A stretch of 46,418 bases of DNA, from the NCBI GenBank assembly GCA_013152315.1, contig JAADGP010000035.1:1-46418 (forward strand). The letters are read 5' to 3'. Origin of the DNA: FCB group bacterium (lineage in GTDB: Bacteria > Fidelibacterota > Marinisomatia > Marinisomatales > JAADGP01). Below, in pieces: positions 17,996 through 27,432 of this stretch (positions are counted from its first letter, which is position 1; each line of letters opens with the position of its first letter). The notes under the pieces are model-generated. The model did no database searches and had not been told where the DNA came from. It saw only the letters and a list, made by a program, of their open reading frames with translations. Both the position numbers and the translations under genes were made by a program.

Positions 17996-18002
17996 TCCTC
18001 CC
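17996..18002 (-). promoter_or_regulatory. Strong Shine-Dalgarno for the acyl-CoA mutase
   Basis: GGGAGGA on the minus strand lies five bases before the ATG at 17990 and overlaps the cstA stop codon. It settles the mutase start and shows that this organism uses Shine-Dalgarno sites at least for some genes. Confidence 0.7.
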
Positions 18003-19732
18003 TATCCGGGTTGAGACTGTTTTATCCGGTAAACAGCCATCAGGCCTTCGGATATCATCCACAATATTAAAACCAATAATATAATTCCGAGGACAAATAA
18101 GAGCAGATTGGTTGAATAAAAAGACATCAGTTTTAAACCCAATGCCGAAAGGGTAACCAACATAACAAAAGCCATTGGTAAAATAAGGGGCACAATTTTC
18201 TTATTACGCAGCCAAAAATAGATGGTCAAGACCATTAATGTCAATGCCGCCAACATTTGATTGCTGGCCCCGAAAATGGGCCACAGAATCCATCCTGCCT
18301 GCTTAACCTGCCCGGAGGCCGGATCCGTGGTGCTGGTGAAGGCTAAGAAAACGGAAGGCACCACCGCCACCAGAGTGGCAACGTATCGGTTGGTCAGTAT
18401 TTTTACTTTGACAGCCTGTCCCAATTCCGATATTATGAAGCGTTGAACACGGGTTGCCGTATCAAGTGTCGTAGCGGCGAAGGCAATCACCAACACCGCA
18501 ATCAAGGTCCGGGCAATCCGGGCCGGCAGGCCGATTTGTTCGATCAACGCGCCACCCCCCAAAACAAATGCCGTTGCCTTGTTGGCGCTGGCGTGGGACC
18601 AGGAATCGTAATACACGGACCAGGATAATTTATCCACCTGGCCTACTGCCGGCAAGTCACACTTACTTACCAGGGCTATACCAGCTACCGCCGCCAGCGT
18701 TGCCGCCAAGGCCAGGGTACCTTCACCCAACATCCCTCCGTAACCAATAAAGCGCGCATCGCCAATTTTGTCCAACTGCTTGGAAGTCGTTCCCGAAGAG
18801 ACCAGGCCATGAAAACCGCTTATCGCTCCGCACGCAATCGTAACGAATAACAGTGGGAATATCGGGGGCGCCCCCGCCTCGAAGGAGGTACGCAACATGG
18901 GCGCTTCAATAATCGGCTGCGCCACGAACAGACCTAAATATAATAATCCCAAACCAACCAGCAATTGATGACTGTTTATGTAATCCCGCGGTTGCAACAG
19001 CAACCAAACAGGCAACAAACTAGCAATTGATGAATATACGAACAAAAGCACGATCCAGGTGTCTGTGGCGGTTGCTTTCGTCATTCCCAGCGATTCCAGT
19101 CGCAGGGGAAAATACGATCCAAACCACACAAAAAGATACAAAACAACCAACACGATCAGGGAAGGGGACAACGGTTTCACTCCCCGTTTATAAATCAATA
19201 TACCGATAATAACGGCAACCACAATTTGAATATTGATGGGCAACACGGAAGTCGGGACCGAAACGAATAAATCGGCAATCGCCATTGCGAATACCGCCAA
19301 AACCAGCCAAATGAGCATTAAGACAAACAGTTGGAACATGATTCTGGCTCGTCCGCTGATAGTCTTGTTGGTTATATCCGCGATACTTCTCCCTTTCTCA
19401 CGAACACTTACGATCAACGCGCCATAATCATGGACAGCACCCATGAAAACTGCTCCCAAAACAACCCATAAAAAAGCCGGTAACCATCCCCAATACGCGG
19501 CCACACAGGGACCGATAATAGGAGCGGCGCCGGCAATAGAAGTGAAATGATGTCCGAAAAGAATCGGCTTTTGGGTCGGCACGTAATCGATTCCATCCTG
19601 GAATTCGTGAGCCGGGGTAGGGCCTTGAAACTCGTCAGGACAATAAATCTTTCGGTCAATAAACCGCGAATAAAAACGGTATCCCAGAAAAAAGATCCCG
19701 AAACCAATCAATACCAGGATGATTGAATTCAC
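18002..19732 (-). CDS. cstA: CstA-family carbon starvation / pyruvate-peptide transporter
   Basis: A 576-residue membrane protein with about 15 hydrophobic segments. CstA signatures are present: [47 protein letters not shown] and [26 protein letters not shown]. Family members take up pyruvate or peptides. The protein is shorter than E. coli CstA (about 700), as in many anaerobes. The start is GTG behind GAAAGGA. It lies 7 bases after dxs and ends inside the mutase ribosome binding site, so the two are probably co-transcribed. The substrate cannot be told from the sequence. Confidence 0.92.
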   Translation of the reverse strand: MNSIILVLIGFGIFFLGYRFYSRFIDRKIYCPDEFQGPTPAHEFQDGIDYVPTQKPILFGHHFTSIAGAAPIIGPCVAAYWGWLPAFLWVVLGAVFMGAVHDYGALIVSVREKGRSIADITNKTISGRARIMFQLFVLMLIWLVLAVFAMAIADLFVSVPTSVLPINIQIVVAVIIGILIYKRGVKPLSPSLIVLVVLYLFVWFGSYFPLRLESLGMTKATATDTWIVLLFVYSSIASLLPVWLLLQPRDYINSHQLLVGLGLLYLGLFVAQPIIEAPMLRTSFEAGAPPIFPLLFVTIACGAISGFHGLVSSGTTSKQLDKIGDARFIGYGGMLGEGTLALAATLAAVAGIALVSKCDLPAVGQVDKLSWSVYYDSWSHASANKATAFVLGGGALIEQIGLPARIARTLIAVLVIAFAATTLDTATRVQRFIISELGQAVKVKILTNRYVATLVAVVPSVFLAFTSTTDPASGQVKQAGWILWPIFGASNQMLAALTLMVLTIYFWLRNKKIVPLILPMAFVMLVTLSALGLKLMSFYSTNLLLFVLGIILLVLILWMISEGLMAVYRIKQSQPG

Positions 19733-19739
19733 AAAATAT

Positions 19740-21638
19740 CTATCCTTTCACTGGTTCCGGTTCCACCATAAGCTGCCTTACTTGTTTTACAATCCCCGGT
19801 TTATCCAGGTGTGTATTGCTTAAAAGAATTTCCCGGGAGCCATGCGGTAAAAACTCATCGGGGAACCCTAAACGGACCAATTTTCCGGAAAATCCTTGTT
19901 CCACCAACCAGGCGGCGATCCCGTCGCCAAACCCGCCGGTTACAACCCCTTCTTCAATGGTTATAATTTTCGTGAACCGCTTTTCCATTGCTTTCAGATA
20001 TCGTATATCCATAGGCTTAATAAACCGACAGTTCACTACCTCGCAATTAATCCCCAGGGAAGCCAGTTGTTCGGCGGCATCCAAAGCGTTGTAAACCAGG
20101 GGACCAACAGCCAGAAGCGCTAAATCGGAGCCCGGTTTCACTATTTCCCAGCTCCCGATCGGCAGCAGTTCCGCCTGGCCGTGTTCATCGAACTCAACCG
20201 CGTCTGCTTTTGGATAACGGATTGCAAACGGAAAATCGGTTTGATTGAGAGCCGTATAAAGTAGATGCCGGAACTCATTCCCGTTCATGGGGGCGGCAAC
20301 AATCATATCCTGAACACAGCGCAAATAAGCGATATCCAGGGCCCCGTGGTGAGTCGGCCCGTCTTCGCCGGCAATACCGGACCGATCCATGCAAAATATT
20401 ACCGGCAAATGTTGAATCGCCACATCATGGACAATATGGTCAAAGGCACGTTGTAAAAAAGTGGAATAAACAGCGACAATAGGTCGAATTCCTTCCGCCG
20501 CCAAGCCGGCGGCGAAGGTAACTCCGTGTCCCTCCGCAATACCCACATCGTAAAAGCGGTCCGGAAATTCCTTTGCGAAGGGAACCAAACCGGTCCCTTC
20601 CCGCATGGCGGCGGTAATGCAGACCAGATCTTTGCGATTGCGGGCGATCTCGCACGCCAGGGTTCCGAAAACCGATTGAAACGAAGAAACCGGTGGCTCC
20701 ACAACTTCATATTTATTCGCGGTCTTGGCTTCCGGCTTGATGCCGTGATACGATATGGGATCGTCTTCGGCAACCTTCATCCCCTTACCTTTTTTAGTAA
20801 CAATATGCAGCAGAACGGGGGTCTTAATGTCTTTTATGTTTTCAATAGTACGAATCAGTTCCTCCAAATCGTGCCCGTCAATCGGTCCGAAATAGCGGAA
20901 TCCCAATTCGTCAAAAATAATCCCCGGAACAACCAGGTTTTTCAACCCTTCTTCCATCTTTTTCAGCAAAGTTCTGGTACTGGTTTTCCCAATCGGCAAA
21001 GCGCCGGTGAGATCCCAGATTTCATCCCGAATGCGATTGTAGAGGGGATTGGTTACCAGGCGGGTTAAATGGGTACGGAGGGCACCGACATTGGGACTGA
21101 TGGACATGTCATTATCGTTCAGAATTACCAGTAATTGTCGCCGTAAATGCCCGGCGTTATTCAACCCTTCAAACGCCAAACCACCGGTCATGGCTCCGTC
21201 TCCGATCACCGCCACCACCTTATAATCTTCCTTCTTATAATCCCGCGCCACGGCAATACCCAGGGCGGCGGAAATCGATGTTGAAGCATGGCCGGCACCG
21301 AAAACATCATATTCGCTTTCGCTGCGTTTCAAAAATCCGCTGAGGCCGCCATACTGCCGAATCGTTTTGAGTTGCTCGAAACGGCCGGTTAAAATTTTAT
21401 GAGCGTATCCCTGGTGTCCGACATCCCAGATTATTTTATCACGGGGTGTATCGTACACGTAATGAAGAGCCAACGTAAGCTCCACCACTCCCAGGGTCGG
21501 CGCCAAATGGCCACCGGTTTTGATGATGGTCTTGATCGTGTATTCCCGTATCTCCTTGGCCAGTTGGCGTAATTGATCAACGGTTAACGGTTTTAAATCG
21601 GAGGGCGATTTAATAGTGGGTAATAACTCAAGCGGCAT
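19740..21638 (-). CDS. dxs: 1-deoxy-D-xylulose-5-phosphate synthase
   Basis: A 632-residue ThDP-dependent transketolase-fold enzyme that makes DXP from pyruvate and glyceraldehyde-3-phosphate, the first step of the MEP isoprenoid pathway. Visible motifs: GHQGYAHKILTGR with the catalytic His, the ThDP/Mg site VIGDGAMTGGLAFEGLNNA, the DXS segment YFGPIDGHDLEEL, and C-terminal AEGHGVTFAAGLA, RSGIAGEDGPTHHG and EEGVVTGGFGDG. Length is normal. It overlaps pdxT by 11 bases upstream and is followed by cstA. ispH of the same pathway is two genes upstream. Confidence 0.96.
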   Translation of the reverse strand: MPLELLPTIKSPSDLKPLTVDQLRQLAKEIREYTIKTIIKTGGHLAPTLGVVELTLALHYVYDTPRDKIIWDVGHQGYAHKILTGRFEQLKTIRQYGGLSGFLKRSESEYDVFGAGHASTSISAALGIAVARDYKKEDYKVVAVIGDGAMTGGLAFEGLNNAGHLRRQLLVILNDNDMSISPNVGALRTHLTRLVTNPLYNRIRDEIWDLTGALPIGKTSTRTLLKKMEEGLKNLVVPGIIFDELGFRYFGPIDGHDLEELIRTIENIKDIKTPVLLHIVTKKGKGMKVAEDDPISYHGIKPEAKTANKYEVVEPPVSSFQSVFGTLACEIARNRKDLVCITAAMREGTGLVPFAKEFPDRFYDVGIAEGHGVTFAAGLAAEGIRPIVAVYSTFLQRAFDHIVHDVAIQHLPVIFCMDRSGIAGEDGPTHHGALDIAYLRCVQDMIVAAPMNGNEFRHLLYTALNQTDFPFAIRYPKADAVEFDEHGQAELLPIGSWEIVKPGSDLALLAVGPLVYNALDAAEQLASLGINCEVVNCRFIKPMDIRYLKAMEKRFTKIITIEEGVVTGGFGDGIAAWLVEQGFSGKLVRLGFPDEFLPHGSREILLSNTHLDKPGIVKQVRQLMVEPEPVKG

Positions 21639-22236
21639 GAATACGATCCGGTTGGTCCTGAATCAGAGTATTCGTCTGAGAACCAAACAATATATTATGA
21701 AAAAAAGGAACGTCATCCAATTCCGGGTGGAACGCCAGACCGATATGCTTATCCTGTTGAACGGCAACCGGTTCATCCCGGTAAACGGCTACCACCCGGA
21801 CGCCATCACCGAGGGCGGTGATTTTGGGGGCCCGGATAAACGTCGCCGGGATCCGGGTGTGATGCTGATTCACGGACACTTTCAAGGCATCCGTAAAGGA
21901 ATGGACCTGGCGTCCATAGGCGTTGCGTTCAACCGTGATATCCAACAGACCCAGGGGGTTGACCCGCGCGTCCGGCACTTCCGTCGCCATCAGTATTAAA
22001 CCGGCACAGGTCCCCATGACGGGGTTGGATTTCCCGAACTCGATCAGAGGCTCAAAAAAATGATTGCGGCGAATCAGTTTGGTCATGGTAGTGGATTCAC
22101 CGCCCGGAATAATGAGCCCTTCCACTCCGTCCAGTTGCCGGGGATAGCGGACATTCACCGGTTCCATCCCGAGAACTTCCAGGATCCGATGATGTTTGGC
22201 AAAGTCACCCTGGAGGGATAAAACCCCAACTTTCAC
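21628..22236 (-). CDS. pdxT: PLP synthase glutaminase subunit PdxT
   Basis: A class I glutamine amidotransferase that feeds ammonia to PdxS for pyridoxal 5'-phosphate. The nucleophile Cys77 is in GTCAGLILMA, the oxyanion segment is IIPGGESTTM, and the catalytic His-Glu pair is in AFHPEL. The track begins at a TTG (22242), but the GTG at 22236 overlaps the pdxS stop by one base (TAGTG) and gives the family N-terminus MKVGVLSLQGDF, so I use it (202 residues). Family length is about 190-205. Confidence 0.95.
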   Translation of the reverse strand: MKVGVLSLQGDFAKHHRILEVLGMEPVNVRYPRQLDGVEGLIIPGGESTTMTKLIRRNHFFEPLIEFGKSNPVMGTCAGLILMATEVPDARVNPLGLLDITVERNAYGRQVHSFTDALKVSVNQHHTRIPATFIRAPKITALGDGVRVVAVYRDEPVAVQQDKHIGLAFHPELDDVPFFHNILFGSQTNTLIQDQPDRIHAA

Positions 22237-23117
22237 TACCAACCACGCTCCTGCAATAATTGTCCTTCGGGAATTTCCGAGATATCCAGTCCTTTCATAG
22301 CCGATCCCAAACCGGTGGAAATTTCCGCCAACTTTTCGGGATCGTTATAATAGGTTACCGCTGCCACGATCGATTCGGCGCGGGGTGCGGGATCTTCGCT
22401 CTTGAAAATACCGGAACCCACAAAAACCGATTCGGCGCCTAATTGCATCATTAAGGATGCGTCGGCGGGCGTGGCAATGCCTCCTGCCGCGAAATTCGGT
22501 ACCGGTAATTTCCCTAATTTGGCCACTTGCTGAACAACGTGAAACGGAGCGCCAAGTTCCTTGGCGCGCGCCATTAACGTGTCCTGGCCCATCACCGTTA
22601 ATTCTTTTATCTGGGCCTGAATCAGACGCATATGACGCACCGCTTCGACGATGTTGCCGCTGCCGGCTTCACCCTTGGTGCGGATCATGGCCGCCCCTTC
22701 GCCAATGCGTCTTAATGCTTCGCCCAGATCGCGGGCTCCGCAGACAAACGGCACTTTAAAATCGTGCTTCCAGATATGATTTGCCTCGTCGGCCGGTGTC
22801 AGGACTTCACTCTCGTCAATGAAATCCACTTCCAGGGCTTCCAGGATCTGGGCCTCGGCAAAGTGACCGATTCGACACTTGGCCATGACGGGAATGGAGA
22901 CCGCATCCTGAATACTTTTTATCATGGACGGGTCGCTCATCCGGGCGATACCGCCATCTTTCCGGATGTCCGCCGGTATACGCTCCAGGGCCATGACAGC
23001 AACCGCTCCGGCGGCTTCGGCAATCTTGGCCTGCTCCGGAGTGGTCACATCCATGATCACACCACCCTTTAGCATTTCGGCCAGACCAACTTTTACTTCA
23101 AATGATCCTTTATCCAT
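22236..23117 (-). CDS. pdxS: PLP synthase subunit PdxS
   Basis: A 293-residue TIM-barrel lyase making PLP directly from ribose-5-phosphate, glyceraldehyde-3-phosphate and ammonia. Catalytic features: [12 protein letters not shown] (Asp), [13 protein letters not shown] (first Lys), [15 protein letters not shown], and [11 protein letters not shown] (second Lys). PdxS is among the most conserved bacterial proteins and the match is unambiguous. The start overlaps the last codons of ispH and has a strong GAGGAGGA site inside ispH. pdxT follows with a one-base overlap, so the two subunits are made together. Confidence 0.97.
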   Translation of the reverse strand: MDKGSFEVKVGLAEMLKGGVIMDVTTPEQAKIAEAAGAVAVMALERIPADIRKDGGIARMSDPSMIKSIQDAVSIPVMAKCRIGHFAEAQILEALEVDFIDESEVLTPADEANHIWKHDFKVPFVCGARDLGEALRRIGEGAAMIRTKGEAGSGNIVEAVRHMRLIQAQIKELTVMGQDTLMARAKELGAPFHVVQQVAKLGKLPVPNFAAGGIATPADASLMMQLGAESVFVGSGIFKSEDPAPRAESIVAAVTYYNDPEKLAEISTGLGSAMKGLDISEIPEGQLLQERGW

Positions 23118-23973
23118 AGACCATTTCCTCCTCTTTTATCTTACCAATTTTTCTAACCTCATTAATTACCTCAGTTATTATTTTGTCCGGCGTGGAAGCC
23201 CCGGCGGAAATACCCACCGTTTCAACTCCCGCGAACCATTCGGGCGCTAAATCATCGGCACAGGTTACCTGGTGCGAGTTGGGATTGCGTTCCAAAGATA
23301 ACTGTGTTAACCGGTTGGAATTAGCGCTCGTAAAGGATCCGATCACGATCATAACATCAACCATGGAGGCCAATTCCTTAATTTGCTCATGGTTCCGCTT
23401 AGTGGGAAAACAAATCGTGTTTACAAAATGCAAATCAAATACCTTTGTCATTAAAATATTAATAATGGCCTGCACATTTTCGATCATCTGCGTGGATTGA
23501 CTTACAACCCCGACCCGTTTCATTTTACGCAGTTTTTGCGCTTCCTCCGGGGTGGCAACGATGATCGGATCGTTTACCTGGCTGGCAATTCCAACAACTT
23601 CATCATGACCATGATCGCCAATAATAATGATTTTACGTCCTTCCGCTTCCAATTTGCGCGCTTCTTCATGGATTTCAATCACGAGCGGACACGTGGCGTC
23701 CACAATATTCAAACCTTTCTCCCGCGCCTGGTTCCAGACATCGGGTGCCGTGCCATGGGCCCGAAACAGGACCGGCTTATCGCGGGGGACTTCGTCGAGT
23801 GACTCCACCACTTTGGTGCCCACTTTTTCCAGGTCCCGAACCACGTTTTCATTGTGGACAATATGTCCCAACATATACACTTCCCCATGTTTCCGGGCGG
23901 TCGTGTACGCCAGGTTCACCGCATCCCTTACACCAAAGCAATATCCGGCATCTTTGGCAACAAATATTTTCAT
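23110..23973 (-). CDS. ispH: 4-hydroxy-3-methylbut-2-enyl diphosphate reductase IspH
   Basis: A 287-residue iron-sulfur enzyme for the last MEP-pathway step (HMBPP to IPP/DMAPP). The three cluster cysteines are visible: Cys12 in [12 protein letters not shown], one in VDATCPLV and one in [13 protein letters not shown]. Substrate-binding motifs include RAHGT, the HDE of [16 protein letters not shown] and [11 protein letters not shown]. It overlaps nrnA by 4 bases (ATGA) and pdxS by 8, forming a coupled nrnA-ispH-pdxS-pdxT-dxs unit. Confidence 0.96.
   Translation of the reverse strand: MKIFVAKDAGYCFGVRDAVNLAYTTARKHGEVYMLGHIVHNENVVRDLEKVGTKVVESLDEVPRDKPVLFRAHGTAPDVWNQAREKGLNIVDATCPLVIEIHEEARKLEAEGRKIIIIGDHGHDEVVGIASQVNDPIIVATPEEAQKLRKMKRVGVVSQSTQMIENVQAIINILMTKVFDLHFVNTICFPTKRNHEQIKELASMVDVMIVIGSFTSANSNRLTQLSLERNPNSHQVTCADDLAPEWFAGVETVGISAGASTPDKIITEVINEVRKIGKIKEEEMVYG
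23126..23133 (-). promoter_or_regulatory. Strong Shine-Dalgarno for pdxS, within the ispH coding end
   Basis: GAGGAGGA lies 8 bases before the pdxS ATG and encodes the Glu-rich end of IspH. It fixes the pdxS start despite the overlap with ispH. Confidence 0.7.
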
Positions 23974-24977
23974 CGACCGTGACCGTTTTGACTTATTAGG
24001 GACTGTTTTGTCGCGCTAAGCACCCTGGGGACAACCGCATCCAACAAACCCTCAACCACCGCTCCGGCCGCGAACCGATGGCCACCACCGCCCAGAGATT
24101 TGGCGATTTCATTCACCGCGTACTTCCCTTTTGAACGGAAATTAACACGGCACGTCCGATGGTTGCTTTGAAAAACCATAAGGGCAACTTCCACCCCGCG
24201 TATCGTACGTATAAAATCGGTAAACCCGTCCACGTCTTCTTTCGTCGCTCCCACTTCCTTCAGCATGGTTGCGTTGATCGAGAACCATGCCAATTCGCCT
24301 TCCAACTCAAATTGCAAACTATTCAGGATTTTACCAAGCAGTTTCATACGAGCGGGAGAATGGGATTCATAAACCTGTTGATAAATGTAGGTCTGGTCGA
24401 TCCCGGACCGGATACATTCAATTGCAATTTCGTGACTGCGAATATTCGTATTATTGTAACGAAAAGAACCGGTATCGGTCATGATTGCGGTATAAAGTCC
24501 GACACATATTTCTTTCGACAAGGGACCTTTAATCACCGTTTTCAGATAATTGTATATTAATTCTCCGGTGGCGGCGGCCTGTTCATCCACCACGTTCATC
24601 GAAAAAGGAGGTTCCCCGGGATAAGGGTGATGATCGATATTCAGGGTCTTTAAAGCGAAACGTTGAATGGCAATACCTATGGACTGCAAGCGTTTATAGT
24701 CGCCCACGTCGAATATGATGACCAGGTCGGCTTTTTCCAACCAGGTATCGTGAGTGTCGGAACGATAGGTTTCAAATACGCCGTCGGGATCCAGGAACCG
24801 GTATTCAGCAGGAAGGGACGAATGGTTAATAACCCGGCAATCCTTTCCTTGTCCGATTAGGTAATGGTACATCGCGGCCGCACACCCCAAGCCGTCTCCG
24901 TCCGGTTTTTCATGAGTAGTCAGCAATATTTGCTGGGCTTCATTAATGAGTTTATTTACGTTTTTCCAATCAACCAT
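23970..24977 (-). CDS. nrnA: DHH/DHHA1 phosphoesterase, NrnA-like
   Basis: A 335-residue soluble phosphoesterase. The DHH domain has metal motifs HEKPDGDGLG (residues 22-31), an Asp in IIFDVGDYKRL, the eponymous DHHPYPGEP and an Asp in MTDTGSFRY. The C-terminal DHHA1 domain has GGGGHRFAAGA. NrnA proteins degrade short RNA oligomers and/or dephosphorylate pAp from sulfate assimilation. Which activity dominates cannot be read from sequence. It starts with ATG and is coupled to ispH. Confidence 0.92.
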   Translation of the reverse strand: MVDWKNVNKLINEAQQILLTTHEKPDGDGLGCAAAMYHYLIGQGKDCRVINHSSLPAEYRFLDPDGVFETYRSDTHDTWLEKADLVIIFDVGDYKRLQSIGIAIQRFALKTLNIDHHPYPGEPPFSMNVVDEQAAATGELIYNYLKTVIKGPLSKEICVGLYTAIMTDTGSFRYNNTNIRSHEIAIECIRSGIDQTYIYQQVYESHSPARMKLLGKILNSLQFELEGELAWFSINATMLKEVGATKEDVDGFTDFIRTIRGVEVALMVFQSNHRTCRVNFRSKGKYAVNEIAKSLGGGGHRFAAGAVVEGLLDAVVPRVLSATKQSLISQNGHGR

Positions 24978-25003
24978 TGTTCATTTCTAATAAGACATAA
25001 AAT

Positions 25004-25126
25004 TTAGGTGTTTTTTAGTAATAATTCTAACCTGACATGCTGTCCGTCGAAAATCCCGCGGAATGCGGTGGCGGGTGATTTATTCACAAGCTCATGAAAT
25101 AAATTCGGGTCAAGGGGAGAATTCAA
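25004..25126 (-). CDS. Possible small ORF between the adenosyltransferase and nrnA
   Basis: Forty codons beginning with TTG one base after the adenosyltransferase stop. They fill the gap before nrnA, which begins 26 bases further on. The track's 63-residue version starts inside the upstream gene. The peptide contains FHELVNKSPATAF and ends LELLLKNT; no family recognised. There is no clear ribosome binding site, so this may be non-coding. No other feature is visible in this gap of about 150 bases. Confidence 0.2.
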   Translation of the reverse strand: MNSPLDPNLFHELVNKSPATAFRGIFDGQHVRLELLLKNT

Positions 25127-25127
25127 C

Positions 25128-25679
25128 TCAGGATGTTTGCTCCCACATATTCTCCTTAACGCCCTGTTGGGAGTTGTGATACCTCGCAAGCACAAAGAAA
25201 TAATCGGACAAGCGGTTCAAATACCTTAACCAAACCGTTTGATGAATATCCGTTTCTTCGGACGGGAACCCAACAATATCGCGCTCGACCCGTCGGCACA
25301 CGGTTCGCGCAATGTGTAAACGAGCTGAAAATTCATCTCCACCGGGCAGAATAAACTCTTTCAGGGGAGGTAATTCCTCGTTCATGGCTTCGATTCTTTG
25401 TTCGAGAAAGCCTACCCGTTGTTCCGGCAATAACGATTTTTCCAGATTCGGGGTTGCGATTTCCCCTCCTAAGTTAAATAAATCATTCTGGATTGATTTT
25501 AATTCGGCAATGGTAAATGTATCGTTACAGGCAACAATCGCAAACCCGACCTGGGCATTTAACTCATCCACGCCGCCCAAACATTGAATCCGGGGGTGGG
25601 ATTTCGATACTTTTTCCCCCCGTCCTAATGAAGTCTGTCCCCGGTCGCCTGTTTTGGTTGTAACCTTTGAAATACGCAT
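25128..25679 (-). CDS. pduO: PduO-type ATP:cob(I)alamin adenosyltransferase
   Basis: A 183-residue protein with the PduO-type signature. TKTGDRGQTSLGRGEKVSKSH at the N-terminus binds ATP, then DELNAQVGFA, LFNLGGEIATP, LPGGDEFSARLHIARTVCRRVER with the functional Arg/Glu cluster, and YLNRLSDYFFVLARY. It makes adenosylcobalamin, the cofactor of B12-dependent mutases such as the acyl-CoA mutase encoded 7 kb away. The ATG overlaps the nhaD stop. No cobalamin riboswitch was recognised nearby. Confidence 0.94.
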   Translation of the reverse strand: MRISKVTTKTGDRGQTSLGRGEKVSKSHPRIQCLGGVDELNAQVGFAIVACNDTFTIAELKSIQNDLFNLGGEIATPNLEKSLLPEQRVGFLEQRIEAMNEELPPLKEFILPGGDEFSARLHIARTVCRRVERDIVGFPSEETDIHQTVWLRYLNRLSDYFFVLARYHNSQQGVKENMWEQTS

Positions 25680-27127
25680 CAGAAAAAGATAAAGGTAATC
25701 AGGATAAACAGCGGTATCAGTATCGGTAACGAATATTTCAACATATACCCGAAGAAACTGGGCATTACAATCCCGCTTTCCTGAGCGATTGATTTAACCA
25801 TGAAGTTAGGCGCGTTGCCAATGTACGTATTGGCGCCCATAAAAACCGCCCCGGCGGAAATCGCCAGGAGAGTATTATGGAAAGGTCCCATTAGTTCAAC
25901 AGGATTTCCTCCGGCGGCATTAAAAAACACCAGATAGGTCGGCGCGTTATCAAGAAAACTTGACAGAACACCGGTGCGCCAAAAGTACATAGCGTTCCAC
26001 GGTTCCCCGTTGCGGGTCAATGTTTCGATCACCGATGCCATTGCTCCATCGACACCGGCGCGTAAAATACCAATAACGGGAATGATGGTTACAAATATCC
26101 CCGCAAATAATTTCGCCACCTCCAAAATGGGGAACCATGTAAATTCATTCGCTTTCCGAACCACCATGGGAGTAAGGCGCCAACTCATAAGTGTTAATAC
26201 GAGCAATAAAATGTCGCGCGCGAGGTTTTGCAACTCAATTTCCACGTGATAAACCGTAAAGGTTTGATGAGGATTCCATAATCCGCTTAAAAGAACCGAA
26301 GCAATTACTCCCCCCAGCAATAAAATATTAAACGACCCTTCCAGTCCCAATTTTTTATCGCCGGGAATAAATTCGATTTGGCTTAGGTCCTCTTTACGAT
26401 AATAATATGAATCCAGTAGAAAAAATATAATTAAAAGTGATCCCACCATAAAAGACATGGGCAAAAACATCGCCTTGGTGGTCCAGAAAAAATCCACGCC
26501 CTTTAAGAATCCCAGGAAAAGCGGTGGATCCCCTAACGGCGTTAACGATCCGCCAATATTGGCTACCAGGAAAATAAAGAATACAATTGTATGGACCTGG
26601 TGTTTACGCCATTTGTTGGCTCGCAACAGGGGACGGACCAACAGCATAGCGGCGCCGGTTGTTCCCATCCAACTGGCCAGAACGGTCCCAAGTAACAGAA
26701 TAACAACATTTACGCCGGGGCTACCGACCAAACGACCCGTTAAGCGAATACCGCCCGATATGGTAAACAAGGATAATAAAAGAATAATGAAGGGAATGTA
26801 TTCCAACAGGCCGACGTGCAATAATTCATAAGTGGCCGTTGACAACCCCTCTTTGAAAATAAAAGGAACGACCAGGATCGCCCCCCAAAAGAACGAGATT
26901 TTACCAAAATTGTGATGCCAAAACCGGGGGGCAACCAGTGGAAACACGGCAATCGACAACAGGATACCCGCAAAGGGAATCATCCATATAATCGATAAAT
27001 CGGAACCGTCCAGATGCGGAACCGATGTTTGCCCGCCGCCGGAAGCCAAAATCACCCCGGGTGCCGCAAGGAAAAGAACTGGTAACCACCGCCATGCCAA
27101 AGCTTGATGTTTTTTCATATCGACCAT
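25679..27127 (-). CDS. nhaD: NhaD-family Na+/H+ antiporter
   Basis: A 482-residue inner-membrane protein with about 12-13 hydrophobic helices, of the ion transporter superfamily. Conserved segments are WMGTTGAAMLLVRPLLRAN, NIGGSLTPLGDPPLFLGFLKG, SFLDNAPTYLVFF and GANTYIGNAPNFMVK, the NhaD pattern. An N-terminal hydrophobic segment ends in VILASGGG and may be a cleaved signal. It would exchange external H+ for internal Na+ and so link to the Na+ gradient made by NQR nearby. An alternative ATG start lies three codons in (27118). It is divergent from nqrM across an 86-base gap. Confidence 0.88.
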   Translation of the reverse strand: MVDMKKHQALAWRWLPVLFLAAPGVILASGGGQTSVPHLDGSDLSIIWMIPFAGILLSIAVFPLVAPRFWHHNFGKISFFWGAILVVPFIFKEGLSTATYELLHVGLLEYIPFIILLLSLFTISGGIRLTGRLVGSPGVNVVILLLGTVLASWMGTTGAAMLLVRPLLRANKWRKHQVHTIVFFIFLVANIGGSLTPLGDPPLFLGFLKGVDFFWTTKAMFLPMSFMVGSLLIIFFLLDSYYYRKEDLSQIEFIPGDKKLGLEGSFNILLLGGVIASVLLSGLWNPHQTFTVYHVEIELQNLARDILLLVLTLMSWRLTPMVVRKANEFTWFPILEVAKLFAGIFVTIIPVIGILRAGVDGAMASVIETLTRNGEPWNAMYFWRTGVLSSFLDNAPTYLVFFNAAGGNPVELMGPFHNTLLAISAGAVFMGANTYIGNAPNFMVKSIAQESGIVMPSFFGYMLKYSLPILIPLFILITFIFF

Positions 27128-27213
27128 ACCACTACCCTGTAATTGAAAATAATGAGCGCAAAATTAACGGTTTTATCCCATAAAGGTTATGTAAAAATCC
27201 TTTTGGGCTTAAT

Positions 27214-27429
27214 ATGGAACCATATTTGATTAGTTTCGTAACTTGGTTTATGGAAATCGTACTATCCATTGTCGCTGTCGGGATCGCCCTCTTGGGGCTG
27301 GGGATCGGAGTTCTGTTCGGGAATCGACCTCTCAGGGGTTCCTGCGGAGGAACCGGCAATTGTTCCGTTTGCGGCGGCGACGCCGGCCACTGCGAAAGCA
27401 GTCCTCACACTCCACCCGATACCCTGTAA
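27214..27429 (+). CDS. nqrM: NqrM, Na+-NQR maturation factor
   Basis: A 71-residue plus-strand gene with one membrane helix (about 13-35) followed by the NqrM signature FGNRPLRGSCGG and a Cys-rich tail (Cys44, 50, 53 and 60). NqrM is needed for NQR assembly, probably delivering iron to the NqrD/NqrE site. Unusually, it is not collinear with the nqr genes. It is convergent with apbE, with only three bases between the stop codons, and divergent from nhaD. No hairpin fits between the stops, so transcripts must overlap or end inside the other gene. The ribosome binding site is not obvious. Confidence 0.85.
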   Translation: MEPYLISFVTWFMEIVLSIVAVGIALLGLGIGVLFGNRPLRGSCGGTGNCSVCGGDAGHCESSPHTPPDTL

Positions 27430-27432
27430 TCC

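Noticed and set aside
16332-18062. The longer mutase start at 18062 in the ORF track
   Set aside because: It would overlap cstA by 61 bases, and a strong Shine-Dalgarno precedes the ATG at 17990.
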